From Acidobacteriota bacterium (lineage in GTDB: Bacteria > Acidobacteriota > UBA6911), in NCBI GenBank assembly GCA_016929335.1, contig JAFGIY010000037.1, positions 83,574 to 147,573 on the forward strand: a DNA stretch of 64,000 nucleotides, given 5' to 3'. The notes under the pieces are model-generated. The model was given only the letters and a program-made list of their open reading frames with translations, had not been told where the DNA came from and searched no databases. A program made the position numbers and the translations under genes. Numbering within the stretch: the stretch's first letter is position 1; every line of letters begins with the position of its first letter. Below, one piece after another: positions 1-8,583 of the stretch.

Positions 1-111
1 ATCGAACGCATTATATCCCAGCAGCCAGGCGTAAGAGACTATCTCAAAACTCGATTCAATCAGGCATGCCTTGAACCATGTGGGTCGCGGCTGAAGCCGC
101 GACCCACATGA
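1..111 (+). CDS. Possible 3' end of an upstream gene (partial)
   Basis: Frame 1 is open from the window edge to a TGA at 109-111 and would give about 36 residues, opening with IERIISQQPGVRDYLKTRFN. The first 20 or so residues look like ordinary protein, but the last dozen (ending KPRPT) are encoded by the palindrome at 77-110, so the stop codon lies in repeat DNA. I do not recognise the family. It may be a real gene end extended by a repeat, or chance coding. Confidence 0.3.
   Translation: MERIISQQPGVRDYLKTRFNQACLEPCGSRLKPRPT
77..110. repeat. Perfect 16-bp-stem palindrome (REP-like)
   Basis: CATGTGGGTCGCGGCT is followed, after two bases, by its exact reverse complement AGCCGCGACCCACATG. Near-copies occur at 5990-6017 and, degenerate, at 6391-6416, so it is a dispersed repeat and not a one-off terminator. 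No T-run follows it. It lies about 190 bp upstream of the topoisomerase VI genes. Confidence 0.75.
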
Positions 112-299
112 TTCACCGCATGTGTGAAGCTGTTCAACATGTCCCGGTTCAATGAAATCAGCTTATCCGGGCCGTCTTATTCCGCTGCCTGGAAGAGATT
201 ATTAATCCGTGAAGTCCGCGGCATATTTTCACCGCGGTGGCGGTTGAAATGGCGTATTGAATTCTCTATTATGTGCCTTTCAAAAACTCAGGAGAACAG

Positions 300-1910
300 G
301 TGGGATCAGAACAAATACAGACTAATACCGACCGGGCAAAGATACGGGCAACAGCAGAAAGCATGGCTTCGCGCCAGCGCGAGATTTCCATTTCCGAGTT
401 CTTCAGCAAAAATCGCCATCTTCTTGGTTTCGACAATCCCCAGAAAGCGCTTCTTACGGCAATCAAGGAAGCGGTCGACAATTCGCTGGACGCCTGCGAA
501 GAAGCGGGGATTCTGCCGACTCTGAAGGTCGAGATCCGGCAGCTTGCAGAAGATCGCTTCCGAATCGCCGTCGAAGACAATGGCCCCGGGATCGTGAAAG
601 CGCAAATCCCGAAAATTTTCGGCAAGCTGCTTTACGGATCGAAATTCCACACGCTGAAACAGGCGCGGGGACAGCAAGGCATCGGGATTTCAGCCGCGGG
701 GATGTACGGGCTGCTGACTACGGGAAAATCGATTGCGATAACCTCGCGTATCGGTCGTGAAAAGCCCGCGCATTATTACGAAATCCAGATCGACACACGC
801 AAGAATACGCCTCAGATCATTACGGATAAAGTCGTGGAGTGGGAGGTCCCGCACGGAACGCGGGTCGAAATCGAGCTGATCGGGACCTATAAGAAGGGAC
901 GGCATTCCGTCGACGACTATATCCGCCAGACCGCTATCGCCAATCCGCATTGCGAAATTTTCTACACCCCGCCGGACAGCAACGAGCCTCAGCATTTACA
1001 GCGTGGTTCGGATTCGCTTCCTCCTGAGCCAGTTGAAATCAAGCCGCATCCCTATGGTGTCGAGTTGGGAGTTCTCATCCGGATGATGAAGGAAACGCCC
1101 GCGCGACAGCTCAGCGCGGCGCTGAAAAGAGACTTTTCCCGGGTCAGCGGGCGCGTGGCGGCAGAAATCTGCAAAGCGGCTGATCTCAAGCCGAATGCCA
1201 ATCCCCATACCATTGTCGTGCATGAGGCCGAGCGTCTTTACAAGGCGATTAACAGCGTCAAGATCATGAGCCCGGCTACGAGCTGTCTTTCTCCGATCCG
1301 GGAGGAACAGATTCTTCTGGGATTGCAGAAGGAAATACAAGCGGATTTTTTTACGGCAATTACACGCTCCCCGACCGTCTACAGGGGGAATCCTTTTCAG
1401 GTAGAAGTCGGGCTGGCCTACGGAGGGAAACTGCCGGGCGAGGAATTGATCGACCTGCTGCGCTTCGCCAATCGCGTTCCGCTTCAATACCAGCAGTCCG
1501 GCTGCGCCATTACGAAGGCGGCTCTCGGTATAGACTGGCGCAGCTACGGGATCTCGCAGTCCAAGGGCGCTCTTCCGACAGGACCGATGGTGCTGTTTGT
1601 CCACATCGCTTCGGCATGGGTTCCCTTCACATCGGAAAGCAAGGAAGCCGTCGCGCCGTATCCGGAAATTATGCGTGAGTTGCGCCTGGCATTGCAGGAG
1701 TGCGGCCGCAAGCTGGCCATGCACATCCGGGCGCACAGGCGCGCCGTGGATGAAGAGAAAAAGAAGTCCTATATCGAAAAATACATTCCTCATATCGGAA
1801 TAGCTCTGCGCGAGATCCTGGGACTGAGCGCCAGGGCGGAGAAGGATGTGGTTTCGACGCTCAAGGTAGTTCTCGAACGCAGCAGATCAAAGGATACGAT
1901 TGACGATTGA
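300..1910 (+). CDS. top6B: DNA topoisomerase VI subunit B
   Basis: ATPase subunit of a type IIB topoisomerase, which with subunit A (next gene) passes one DNA duplex through another. GHKL ATPase motifs are clear: N-box [14 protein letters not shown]1 motif VEDNGPGI, and the ATP-lid [23 protein letters not shown] transducer-type C-terminal half follows. The track opens at ATG 273, but a GTG at 300 sits just after AGGAGA at good spacing and is preferred; both are in frame. The last residues (TIDD) and the TGA stop are encoded by the tandem repeat at 1896-1930, so the native C-terminus may have been altered. The subunit A gene starts 56 bp later on the same strand, implying one operon. Topo VI is rare in bacteria. 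Confidence 0.95.
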   Translation: MGSEQIQTNTDRAKIRATAESMASRQREISISEFFSKNRHLLGFDNPQKALLTAIKEAVDNSLDACEEAGILPTLKVEIRQLAEDRFRIAVEDNGPGIVKAQIPKIFGKLLYGSKFHTLKQARGQQGIGISAAGMYGLLTTGKSIAITSRIGREKPAHYYEIQIDTRKNTPQIITDKVVEWEVPHGTRVEIELIGTYKKGRHSVDDYIRQTAIANPHCEIFYTPPDSNEPQHLQRGSDSLPPEPVEIKPHPYGVELGVLIRMMKETPARQLSAALKRDFSRVSGRVAAEICKAADLKPNANPHTIVVHEAERLYKAINSVKIMSPATSCLSPIREEQILLGLQKEIQADFFTAITRSPTVYRGNPFQVEVGLAYGGKLPGEELIDLLRFANRVPLQYQQSGCAITKAALGIDWRSYGISQSKGALPTGPMVLFVHIASAWVPFTSESKEAVAPYPEIMRELRLALQECGRKLAMHIRAHRRAVDEEKKKSYIEKYIPHIGIALREILGLSARAEKDVVSTLKVVLERSRSKDTIDD

Positions 1911-1930
1911 CGATTTTCGATTGACGATTG
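1896..1930. repeat. Tandem heptamer array, unit GATTGAC
   Basis: About five imperfect copies of a 7-bp unit (CGATTGA in another phase) run through the end of top6B into the spacer before top6A. The array supplies the last codons and the TGA stop of top6B. The same unit is used at 12883-12960. No inverted second arm is visible here. Confidence 0.8.
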
Positions 1931-1966
1931 CAAACATAGGGCGCAACAGGCTGCAGGGAGTTGTGA

Positions 1967-3094
1967 ATGGCTAAAAAGAGCGATGCGGTGAAAAAGCCGG
2001 CGGCAGGCTCAAGCAAAAAGGTTTTAAGCGCGATACGGGCGGCGGCGGAAGACATTCATGGCAAGATCATGGCGCGCAAAAAGCCCACCATGAAACTTCC
2101 GGTACGTTCTCTTTCGAATGTCCGATATCAGCCGCAGCGCGGTTTTTTTGAAATGAAGGGACAGAAGAAGGAGCGCACGCTTACGGTTAATACCGTCAAG
2201 ACCTTCGCACAAACCCTGCGCATGGTTGCTCTTTCGAAAGAACTGGTCGAAAACGATGATATCGCTACGAAGCGAGAAGCCTATTATGTCTCCAAAAACT
2301 GGGAGGAAGCACGCTTCAGTGAGCAGCCTGAAAGCGATACCGTCATGGACGATGTCGAGGCTTACTTCGGCGTCAATCGCGAGCAGTTGGGCTTTATCCC
2401 CGAGGAAAAGGGGGGCGATGTGGCGGGCCGTCTGTTTGTCCTGGATCATGACCGCGATACCGGACAGGTGCTCCGGATCGACTGCACCAAGTTCGGCTCC
2501 GGCGCTTACAGCATCCCCATCTCCGTCGAACAGCTTCAGTTCGAAACAAATGCGGACTTCATCCTGGTGATTGAAACGGCGGGAATGTTCCAGAGGCTGG
2601 TCAAGCACAACTACTGGAAGAAGGCCAACTGCATCCTGATCAGCATGGGAGGCGTTCCCACCAGAGCCTGCCGCCGCTTCATCCGCAGGCTGGCGGATTT
2701 TAAAAAGATTCCGGTCTATGTCTTTGTGGACGGCGATCCGTACGGGATCACCAACATCTATCGGACTTTGAAAGTGGGATCCGGCAATGCGGCGCATCTG
2801 AATGAATATTTCTGCGTGCCGCAGGCCCGCTTCCTCGGTATCACTCCGCAGGACATTGTCGACTACAAGCTGCCGACTCATCCATTGAAGGACGTGGATA
2901 TCAAGCGGGCGCGCGATGCCATCAAAAACGATCCGTTCATCAAGCACTATCGTGACTGGGTCCGCGCGATCGAGCATCTGCTGAAAATGGGAGTCCGTGC
3001 CGAACAGCAGGCTCTGGCAAAGCACGGGCTGAACTACGTTATCGAAACCTATCTGCCTCAGAAGCTGGCGCACCCCGAACGATTCCTGCCGTAA
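1967..3094 (+). CDS. top6A: DNA topoisomerase VI subunit A (Spo11-like)
   Basis: DNA-cleaving subunit of topoisomerase VI, homologous to Spo11. Residues 1-40 are a Lys/Ala-rich tail. The winged-helix (CAP-like) domain carries the active-site tyrosine region KREAYYVSK (Tyr 106/107). The Toprim domain has its metal-binding Glu in IETAGMF (about 203) and DxD in VFVDGDPYG (255/257). Length of 375 residues is normal for the family. It starts 56 bp after top6B. The heterotetramer acts on chromosomal DNA supercoils and catenanes. Whether this organism uses it besides gyrase/Topo IV, or in a special process, cannot be told here. Confidence 0.95.
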   Translation: MAKKSDAVKKPAAGSSKKVLSAIRAAAEDIHGKIMARKKPTMKLPVRSLSNVRYQPQRGFFEMKGQKKERTLTVNTVKTFAQTLRMVALSKELVENDDIATKREAYYVSKNWEEARFSEQPESDTVMDDVEAYFGVNREQLGFIPEEKGGDVAGRLFVLDHDRDTGQVLRIDCTKFGSGAYSIPISVEQLQFETNADFILVIETAGMFQRLVKHNYWKKANCILISMGGVPTRACRRFIRRLADFKKIPVYVFVDGDPYGITNIYRTLKVGSGNAAHLNEYFCVPQARFLGITPQDIVDYKLPTHPLKDVDIKRARDAIKNDPFIKHYRDWVRAIEHLLKMGVRAEQQALAKHGLNYVIETYLPQKLAHPERFLP

Positions 3095-3115
3095 TCAGTC
3101 GCGACCTACGCGAAT

Positions 3116-4567
3116 TCAATGTGGCGGGTGGATGCGCAACAGGTGCGGAAGAATGGGTTCCTTTGTGCAGTCTTTCAGCATGAGGTAGACGTCGAGGAAT
3201 TCCTTTTCAAAGTAAGACCAGCCGGCCGGATCCGTGCTTAGATAGACAGGCACGCTATTGGCCCACGCATCCGCGATTTTCGCCTCAACCGTTCCATGAT
3301 TCCAATCCCACCCCGACCACTGGATCTGCCATTCCGGACGGAGGCCGATGCCGCGGTAGTAGTCCAGTATCGGGCTGTAATTTCCCGCAATCATCAAGCC
3401 CGGGCCGGGGACGGATTCCCGGATCATCCGGGCAAACTCCATTTTTTTCGTTTGGATTTGACGGTAGGGCGAAAATGCGATCATCGCCAAGCCGAAAATG
3501 GAAACCTGAATGATCGCCCATATCACCGTCCCTCGTCTGGACGGCACCCAGTTCCGGTATAAAGAAACACACAAAATGACGGACGCCGGCAGCGCTACAA
3601 GCAGGTACCGCGGATGCATCTGAACATCCGCATCACGCCAAAGAACAGCAACCGGCAACAGGAGACAACAGACAGTTCCCCAGATGGGATTTGGGATCGC
3701 AGGGGCCGGAGGCACAGCCTTTGTGGCCGGCGGCTTTTTCCTTTTTAACAACCTATAGCCGCCGGCTCCGGCGAGAGCCAGCCATGCGCCGGGGCATACG
3801 ATAAAGACAAACAGCAGGCTCGCCTCCAGATTCGTCCGGAATTGCCTGGAACCCATTGGAATCGCATGGAGCCAGGTTCTTGTTCTTTCCAGAAATCCCG
3901 CCGGATTGTACAAATAGAAAATGCCGGCCGGAACCACTATGACGACTGCCGCTGCAGTAACGAACAACAGCGCGGAACGAATCCGTTCGCGACGGGAACC
4001 GGCTCTGCTGAAAATGATCCACAGGAAAGCTGCGCCTAACGCAAGAGCCTGTTCCCGCATACCGACCGCAAGGCCAAAAAGGATCCCGCCTGTGGCATCA
4101 ATCCAAATGGAATGCTTATCGATGCGATTCCAGAGCATCAACGCCGATGCAATGAGCAACGCAAGCATTGGGACTTCCGTCATTATGAATCCCGAGTAGA
4201 CGGCATAAACCGGCGACACTGCCAGTGCCAGCGCTGCCATCCCGTCTGCCGGAGCTGCCAGAATCCGGCCTGCCAATTTCCGGAACAAAACCACTCCCAA
4301 TACGCCGAGGAGGATAATGCCTGCCATGACTACAATCTCAGCGTCCAGCGGTTCAAGACGGAAAATCGTCTTTAGTGATTCCCACAGCAGAATGTTATAG
4401 CCGAGAAATACCGGGCGTCCGATGCCCAGGGCGGAGAGCTGATGGGATACAATCTGTTTGAGATAATCGAAACTATCCCACTGTCCCAGGAATGGCGCAC
4501 TTCCGGCCACATACAGGTAAAATGCAATGGCAGGCAGTATCCATTGATATCGAGGAGCCTTGAACAA
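3116..4567 (-). CDS. GT-C type membrane glycosyltransferase (PMT/ArnT-like)
   Basis: Polytopic membrane protein of 483 residues with roughly ten hydrophobic segments. An acidic motif in the first extracytoplasmic loop (WDSFDY, about residue 31) matches the DxD-like catalytic site of GT-C enzymes, which transfer sugars from polyprenyl-phosphate donors. The C-terminal 100 residues look soluble (YYRGIGLRPEW, PVYLSTDP). It is convergent with top6A, with a 21-bp gap. The substrate is unknown. It could equally be annotated as an ArnT/PMT-like hypothetical membrane protein. Confidence 0.7.
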   Translation of the reverse strand: MFKAPRYQWILPAIAFYLYVAGSAPFLGQWDSFDYLKQIVSHQLSALGIGRPVFLGYNILLWESLKTIFRLEPLDAEIVVMAGIILLGVLGVVLFRKLAGRILAAPADGMAALALAVSPVYAVYSGFIMTEVPMLALLIASALMLWNRIDKHSIWIDATGGILFGLAVGMREQALALGAAFLWIIFSRAGSRRERIRSALLFVTAAAVVIVVPAGIFYLYNPAGFLERTRTWLHAIPMGSRQFRTNLEASLLFVFIVCPGAWLALAGAGGYRLLKRKKPPATKAVPPAPAIPNPIWGTVCCLLLPVAVLWRDADVQMHPRYLLVALPASVILCVSLYRNWVPSRRGTVIWAIIQVSIFGLAMIAFSPYRQIQTKKMEFARMIRESVPGPGLMIAGNYSPILDYYRGIGLRPEWQIQWSGWDWNHGTVEAKIADAWANSVPVYLSTDPAGWSYFEKEFLDVYLMLKDCTKEPILPHLLRIHPPH

Positions 4568-4667
4568 TCAAGCCTTTCGTAGTACTAAACCAAAAATCGG
4601 CATTTATTAGCAGCAAAACCTATCCTTAAGCTGACAGCTGCAGCGCGGCCGGCCTATCCGCTAACCT

Positions 4668-5678
4668 CTATTTGGTTGTGGCCTCCAGCCGCGCTGCGTA
4701 ACCGGGATAATCTCTTGCCGCAGGATAACATCCCCATGATTTGCATTTCCGAACGCTGCGAATAATCGCCGTCGCCAGCGCATCGGCTGCCAGGGCCCCT
4801 ATTATGCCTGTGTCCGGAGCTTTCTTTCGAGCCCAGGTCCCGGTGCTGATCGCGAATATGGTATCGCCATCCCAGGGCATGTGGGCGGGATAGATGCAGC
4901 GCGCCAGTGCATCGTGCGCCATTTGTGCAACTTTGGTGCATTGCACTTTTGTCAGCGACGCATTTGTCGCGACGACGGCAAGAACGGTATGGCCGTGGAA
5001 GGGAGATCCGGGTGGACGGCATTTTCGGATCTGATCCATCGATCCCACAAATCCCTTCCCATCCTTTCGTCTTGCTCCGGCAATAATTCTGCCGGTAGCA
5101 GGATCGACAATGTCGCCAACCGGATTGACGGCAGCCAACGCGCCCACTCTGAGCCCGTTCGGGTGAGACAGCGACCAGGAACCGAGACCGCCTTTCATAG
5201 CGAGTTCGGGACCGAACAGCTTGCCGACCGTCGCGCCGGCGCCGGCTCCGACATTGCCTTCCGAAACATATCCCGAATTGGCGGCTTGAATGGCTTTATA
5301 GCCCGCATCGGCGCCGGGCCTGATTTTCGGATCCCCGAGCGTCAGGTCGTAAAGAATCGCGCCGCATACAATCGGAACCCTGGCAGCGTGAGTATCAAAC
5401 CCACGTCCCTGCTCTTCGAGGTACCGTGAAATGCCCGAGCCCACATCGAGGCCAAAAGCGCTGCCTCCGGAGAGAAAAATTGCATCGACATGATCTACGC
5501 TGTTTTCGGCCCGCAGCAATTCAACTTCGCGGGTGCCCGGCGCTCCGCCACGGACGTCGACTCCGGCGATAAAAGGCTTTCGAGAAGTGATAACCGTACA
5601 ACCGGTTGGGCGCTCGCCTGATGTGTAATGGCCAACCAGGATTCCTTCTACATCGGTGATGGATGATATGCGCGACAT
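4668..5678 (-). CDS. P1 family (DmpA/BapA-like) Ntn-type aminopeptidase
   Basis: Recognised from the family hallmarks near the N-terminus (GILVGHYTSGERPTGCTV), the block IFLSGGSAFGLD, the Gly-rich YVSEGNVGAGAGATVGKL, and the late block HTVLAVVATNASLTK..MAHDALAR followed by DGDTIFA. Members self-cleave before a Ser/Thr to make an N-terminal nucleophile; the likely nucleophile is the Thr of GHTVLAVV (about residue 233), though the usual preceding Asn is His here. Family substrates are N-terminal D-amino or beta-amino acyl peptides. There is no obvious signal peptide. It stands alone, transcribed away from the small ORF at 5755. Confidence 0.85.
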   Translation of the reverse strand: MSRISSITDVEGILVGHYTSGERPTGCTVITSRKPFIAGVDVRGGAPGTREVELLRAENSVDHVDAIFLSGGSAFGLDVGSGISRYLEEQGRGFDTHAARVPIVCGAILYDLTLGDPKIRPGADAGYKAIQAANSGYVSEGNVGAGAGATVGKLFGPELAMKGGLGSWSLSHPNGLRVGALAAVNPVGDIVDPATGRIIAGARRKDGKGFVGSMDQIRKCRPPGSPFHGHTVLAVVATNASLTKVQCTKVAQMAHDALARCIYPAHMPWDGDTIFAISTGTWARKKAPDTGIIGALAADALATAIIRSVRKCKSWGCYPAARDYPGYAARLEATTK

Positions 5679-5754
5679 GGGGGAAGTTTTTCAAAATTTT
5701 TCAATAACCGCAACTGCTTATTCAAGAAATCCCTGATACACTTCTACTAAAATT

Positions 5755-5859
5755 ATGGAATATCGGGAACCCGGCTTCTGGATATGTTTGATTATCGGGC
5801 TTTTCTGTCTGGGCGTTTTTATATACTGGATATGGAAGGGCGGGAAAAAATCGCGCTGA
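5755..5859 (+). CDS. Possible 34-residue single-pass membrane protein
   Basis: An ORF too short for the supplied track: MEYREPGFW, then a hydrophobic span of about 17 residues (ICLIIGLFCLGVFIYWI), then a basic end WKGGKKSR. The layout (short acidic N-terminus, one transmembrane helix, positive-inside tail) is that of real small membrane proteins. I see no strong ribosome binding site; the ATG closely follows ACTAAAATT, so a leaderless start is conceivable. It lies in an otherwise gene-free spacer between the P1 peptidase and murG. It could still be chance. Confidence 0.4.
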   Translation: MEYREPGFWICLIIGLFCLGVFIYWIWKGGKKSR

Positions 5860-5989
5860 ACACAAGGTTTGCCGGTCATAAAAATAACCGAAAGCACAAT
5901 TCGTCCGCGCTGAATAGGCTGTCTCAAAAACCGATAACAGGCCATAAAACTGTAGCGGCAACTACGCAATCCACACAAGAAAAAATTTC

Positions 5990-6416
5990 CATGTGGGTCG
6001 CGGCTCCAGCCGCGACTCCTGGGGTTTATGCATTTTTCTAAATCCGCGGAAACTGAATTCAGTGGAATCCTTCATTAATGCCGCGCTTGCCATGATCTGT
6101 CTGACTGATCAGTCTGGGGCCCGCGCCGCAGAAGCACTGAAAGGGCTTCGTACCAGAGCCCAGGGTTGGCCGCGTTTTTTGCGGTCAACCCTGGGAGGAA
6201 TCGTGCAAGAAACCAACCCTGAAAGGGTTGCGTACTCGCTCAACCCTTTCAGGGTTGACCGCAACGGCATATCATCCCCAGGGTTGGCTGCTAAAAGCGC
6301 AGCCAACCCTGGGCTTTGTTTCGCAGCCGCTTCGCGGCTGATCACCGGGTCCTTCCACATCATCCCAGTCTCAAATGAATAAACCCCAGGCCGTAGCTGA
6401 AGCCGCGATCCACATG
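5990..6416. mobile_element. Non-coding element with terminal inverted repeats and internal palindromes (MITE/REP-like)
   Basis: The ends are inverted copies of about 40 bp at roughly 85% identity: CATGTGGGTCGCGGCTCC.. through CTGGGGTTTAT on the left, and its reverse complement (ATAAACCCCAG through ATCCACATG) on the right. Inside lie at least four perfect or near-perfect hairpins built on CAACCCT: 6159-6195, 6213-6230, 6241-6257 and 6277-6313 (15-bp arms around a 7-base centre), plus GCAGCCGCTTCGCGGCTG near 6323. No credible protein is encoded; the track ORFs here are repeat read-through. It occupies most of the spacer before murG. I infer a non-autonomous mobile or REP-type element. Confidence 0.65.
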
Positions 6417-6507
6417 TGCGCAGGGATATCATACGAAAAGGCGAACAAGCCTCGGATAATATTTGTTTTTGCGTGATTTTGGAGACGGCAAGCTGAAGGG
6501 TGGAGTG

Positions 6508-6513
6508 TATAAT
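6508..6513 (+). promoter_or_regulatory. Candidate -10 box for the murG-mraY-murJ operon
   Basis: A perfect TATAAT lies 40 bp before the murG ATG. No good -35 hexamer is seen at 16-18 bp, although a TG directly precedes the box. It sits just outside the right end of the element at 5990-6416. Confidence 0.35.
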
Positions 6514-6552
6514 AAGCAATTTAATTTTGCATAAATTCGGGTAAACACTGGA

Positions 6553-8583
6553 ATGCAGTCAATCAAGCGCATCTTATTGGCCGGCGGTGGTACGGCAGGC
6601 CACGTAAATCCGGCGCTGGCGATCGGCTCAGCTCTTGCCGCACCTGAAACACGAGTGCTTTATGTTGGTGTCCGTGGAAGAGTCGAAGAGGAGGTTGTCC
6701 CGCGCGAAGGGATCCCCATCAGGTACATTCAGGCATCCGGATTCCCCGGCAGCATCTCTGCCAAAATGACGGGATTTTTCCTGAAGCTCTTCATAGGAAC
6801 CATACAGTCGATCCTTATTCTGCTGCGCTTCCGGCCCCAGATTATCGTCGGAACAGGAGGATATGTTTCGGCGCCCGTCATTATTGCTGCTTCGCTTTTG
6901 CGCAAGCTTCATCTTGGTCATACCCGGGTTTTGCTGCATGAACAGAATGCGATCCCGGGGAAACTCAATCACCTCATGGGGCGGTTTGCGGATCAGGTTC
7001 TGGTTACATTCCCCGAAACGCTGGATTATTTCCCGCATAATGGCGTGGTGGTGGGCTATCCGCTCCGAAAGCGAATAGCCAAAGTCGGCCGCTCAGAGGC
7101 ATTGGAGAATATCGATCTGAAAATTCCGGAGGGGCGCAAGATTGTATTCGTTTTCGGCGGCTCACAGGGAGCAAGGGTTATCAATCACGCTTTGGTTGAT
7201 GCTTTAGGATACCTGCTTCCCCACCGGGATTCTCTGTTCATCATTCATGGGGTGGGTTTATCCAAAAACCATGAATACAACTCCTTGAAGGACACGGAGG
7301 AACGGCTGCGACGGTTGTACGGCGAGGAGCAGCTCAGGGAAATCGACGGCTTCTATACGTATCGCGCATTCTTTCATAATATCGAGCTTTTCTATGAGGT
7401 AAGCAACCTTGTGATTACGCGCGGAGGCGCAGGCAGTTTGAACGAAATTTCGGCTATGGGACTGCCCGCGCTGATTATTCCAAAATCCAACTTGCCCGGT
7501 GATCATCAGGTCATGAACGCCCGATCGATGGAAAAGGCCGGAGGCGCCGAAATCCTTTACGAGCAGATTTCTCCGGTTCAGGGCAAATTGGTAGAATCCA
7601 TTGACGGGAGACTCCTTGCCGAAAGACTTCTATCGCTTATTCGGAACGAGTCGCTTCTCGAAAAAATGAGTCGTGACAGCAGTGCTTTCCTGAATAAGAA
7701 TGCCCTGGACCAGATTCAGAATCTGGTCCTCGGAGAAAAAACCGGCGCAGACATGAATCCTTCTCCCGCATCACAAAAAGAAGCACCGCTGCCCGGCAAT
7801 AAAGCCCTCCTGGCATTGCTCGAGAAAGCCTACGAAAGGCACCGCAACACATACAAGCCTGAAACCGTCATACAGCGCGCGCAGGACCTGGAATATCTAA
7901 AAAAACGGGCAAGCGCTCTTCTGGTTCATCCCGCGTGGCAGGAGCGGAACCTCGGAGTGAAGTTAATCGGCCTTCTTCATGCGAAAGACAAGATACCCGT
8001 CCTGCTGACGCTCTTTCACGACCGTAAACGCGTCTCATTGCTGAAGAGGCTTTTCGGCGGCGATTTTGAACAGGTCGGTTTTATCCGACGGAATCTAATC
8101 ATAGCGCTGGTCCGGCTGAACGAGTTGTCTCGCGAAGTCGAAAAGGCAATATTTCTGGGATTCGAAGATCCGTACTATGAGGTCCGGGCTGAATCCGCGC
8201 ACGCAGCAGCATTCTTCAGTGAACGCCTGGCGTCCAGGGAGCTTTTTGTTTCAGCCCTGCTGAAACTCCTGAAAGATCGGAATATCGATGTTTGCTCGGC
8301 CGCCGCTGAGGCCTTGGGAAGAATCGGCTCGGAAAGCGATGCTTTGCCTGCTCTTCTTCAATTATGGGATTCGAAATTCTGGCGCATGAGAACGGCCGTC
8401 CTCCGCGGTATCCTTCATATGGTGGAACGTGGAAAAGTAACGGATCTGGATTCTCTGGAAACGCATATCCCCAAATTCATACTCACATCCACTGATTTCA
8501 GGCCGCATTTTGAGATCAAATTCGCCTATCTGCGTCTTTTGGAAACCCTTGCCAGGAAAAAAGAAAAGAGGATCGTGCAATGA
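6553..8583 (+). CDS. murG: MurG-type GlcNAc transferase fused to HEAT-repeat domain
   Basis: Residues 1 to about 390 are a complete MurG: GGGTAGHVNPA at the N-terminus, GTGGYVSAPV, HEQNAIPGKLN, FGGSQGARVIN, and the donor-binding block TRGGAGSLNEISAMGLP..GDHQVMNA. MurG adds GlcNAc to lipid I to make lipid II on the cytoplasmic face of the membrane. After a Pro/Ser-rich linker (about 396-410), residues 410-676 form alpha-helical repeats of HEAT type (for example RAESAHAAAFFSERL, DVCSAAAEALGRIGS). Usual MurG length is about 360, so the extra 280 residues are unusual. The stop overlaps the mraY start by 4 bp (ATGA), and murJ follows. The fusion suggests a scaffold or partner-binding role; it may be a paralogue outside the main division cluster. 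Confidence 0.9.
   Translation: MQSIKRILLAGGGTAGHVNPALAIGSALAAPETRVLYVGVRGRVEEEVVPREGIPIRYIQASGFPGSISAKMTGFFLKLFIGTIQSILILLRFRPQIIVGTGGYVSAPVIIAASLLRKLHLGHTRVLLHEQNAIPGKLNHLMGRFADQVLVTFPETLDYFPHNGVVVGYPLRKRIAKVGRSEALENIDLKIPEGRKIVFVFGGSQGARVINHALVDALGYLLPHRDSLFIIHGVGLSKNHEYNSLKDTEERLRRLYGEEQLREIDGFYTYRAFFHNIELFYEVSNLVITRGGAGSLNEISAMGLPALIIPKSNLPGDHQVMNARSMEKAGGAEILYEQISPVQGKLVESIDGRLLAERLLSLIRNESLLEKMSRDSSAFLNKNALDQIQNLVLGEKTGADMNPSPASQKEAPLPGNKALLALLEKAYERHRNTYKPETVIQRAQDLEYLKKRASALLVHPAWQERNLGVKLIGLLHAKDKIPVLLTLFHDRKRVSLLKRLFGGDFEQVGFIRRNLIIALVRLNELSREVEKAIFLGFEDPYYEVRAESAHAAAFFSERLASRELFVSALLKLLKDRNIDVCSAAAEALGRIGSESDALPALLQLWDSKFWRMRTAVLRGILHMVERGKVTDLDSLETHIPKFILTSTDFRPHFEIKFAYLRLLETLARKKEKRIVQ

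Noticed and set aside
2024-3073. 349-residue minus-strand ORF opposite top6A
   Set aside because: Shadow of a strongly supported gene; no ribosome binding site or family motif.
6109-6519. 136-residue ORF in the spacer before murG
   Set aside because: Its sequence is read-through of palindromic repeats and has no protein character.
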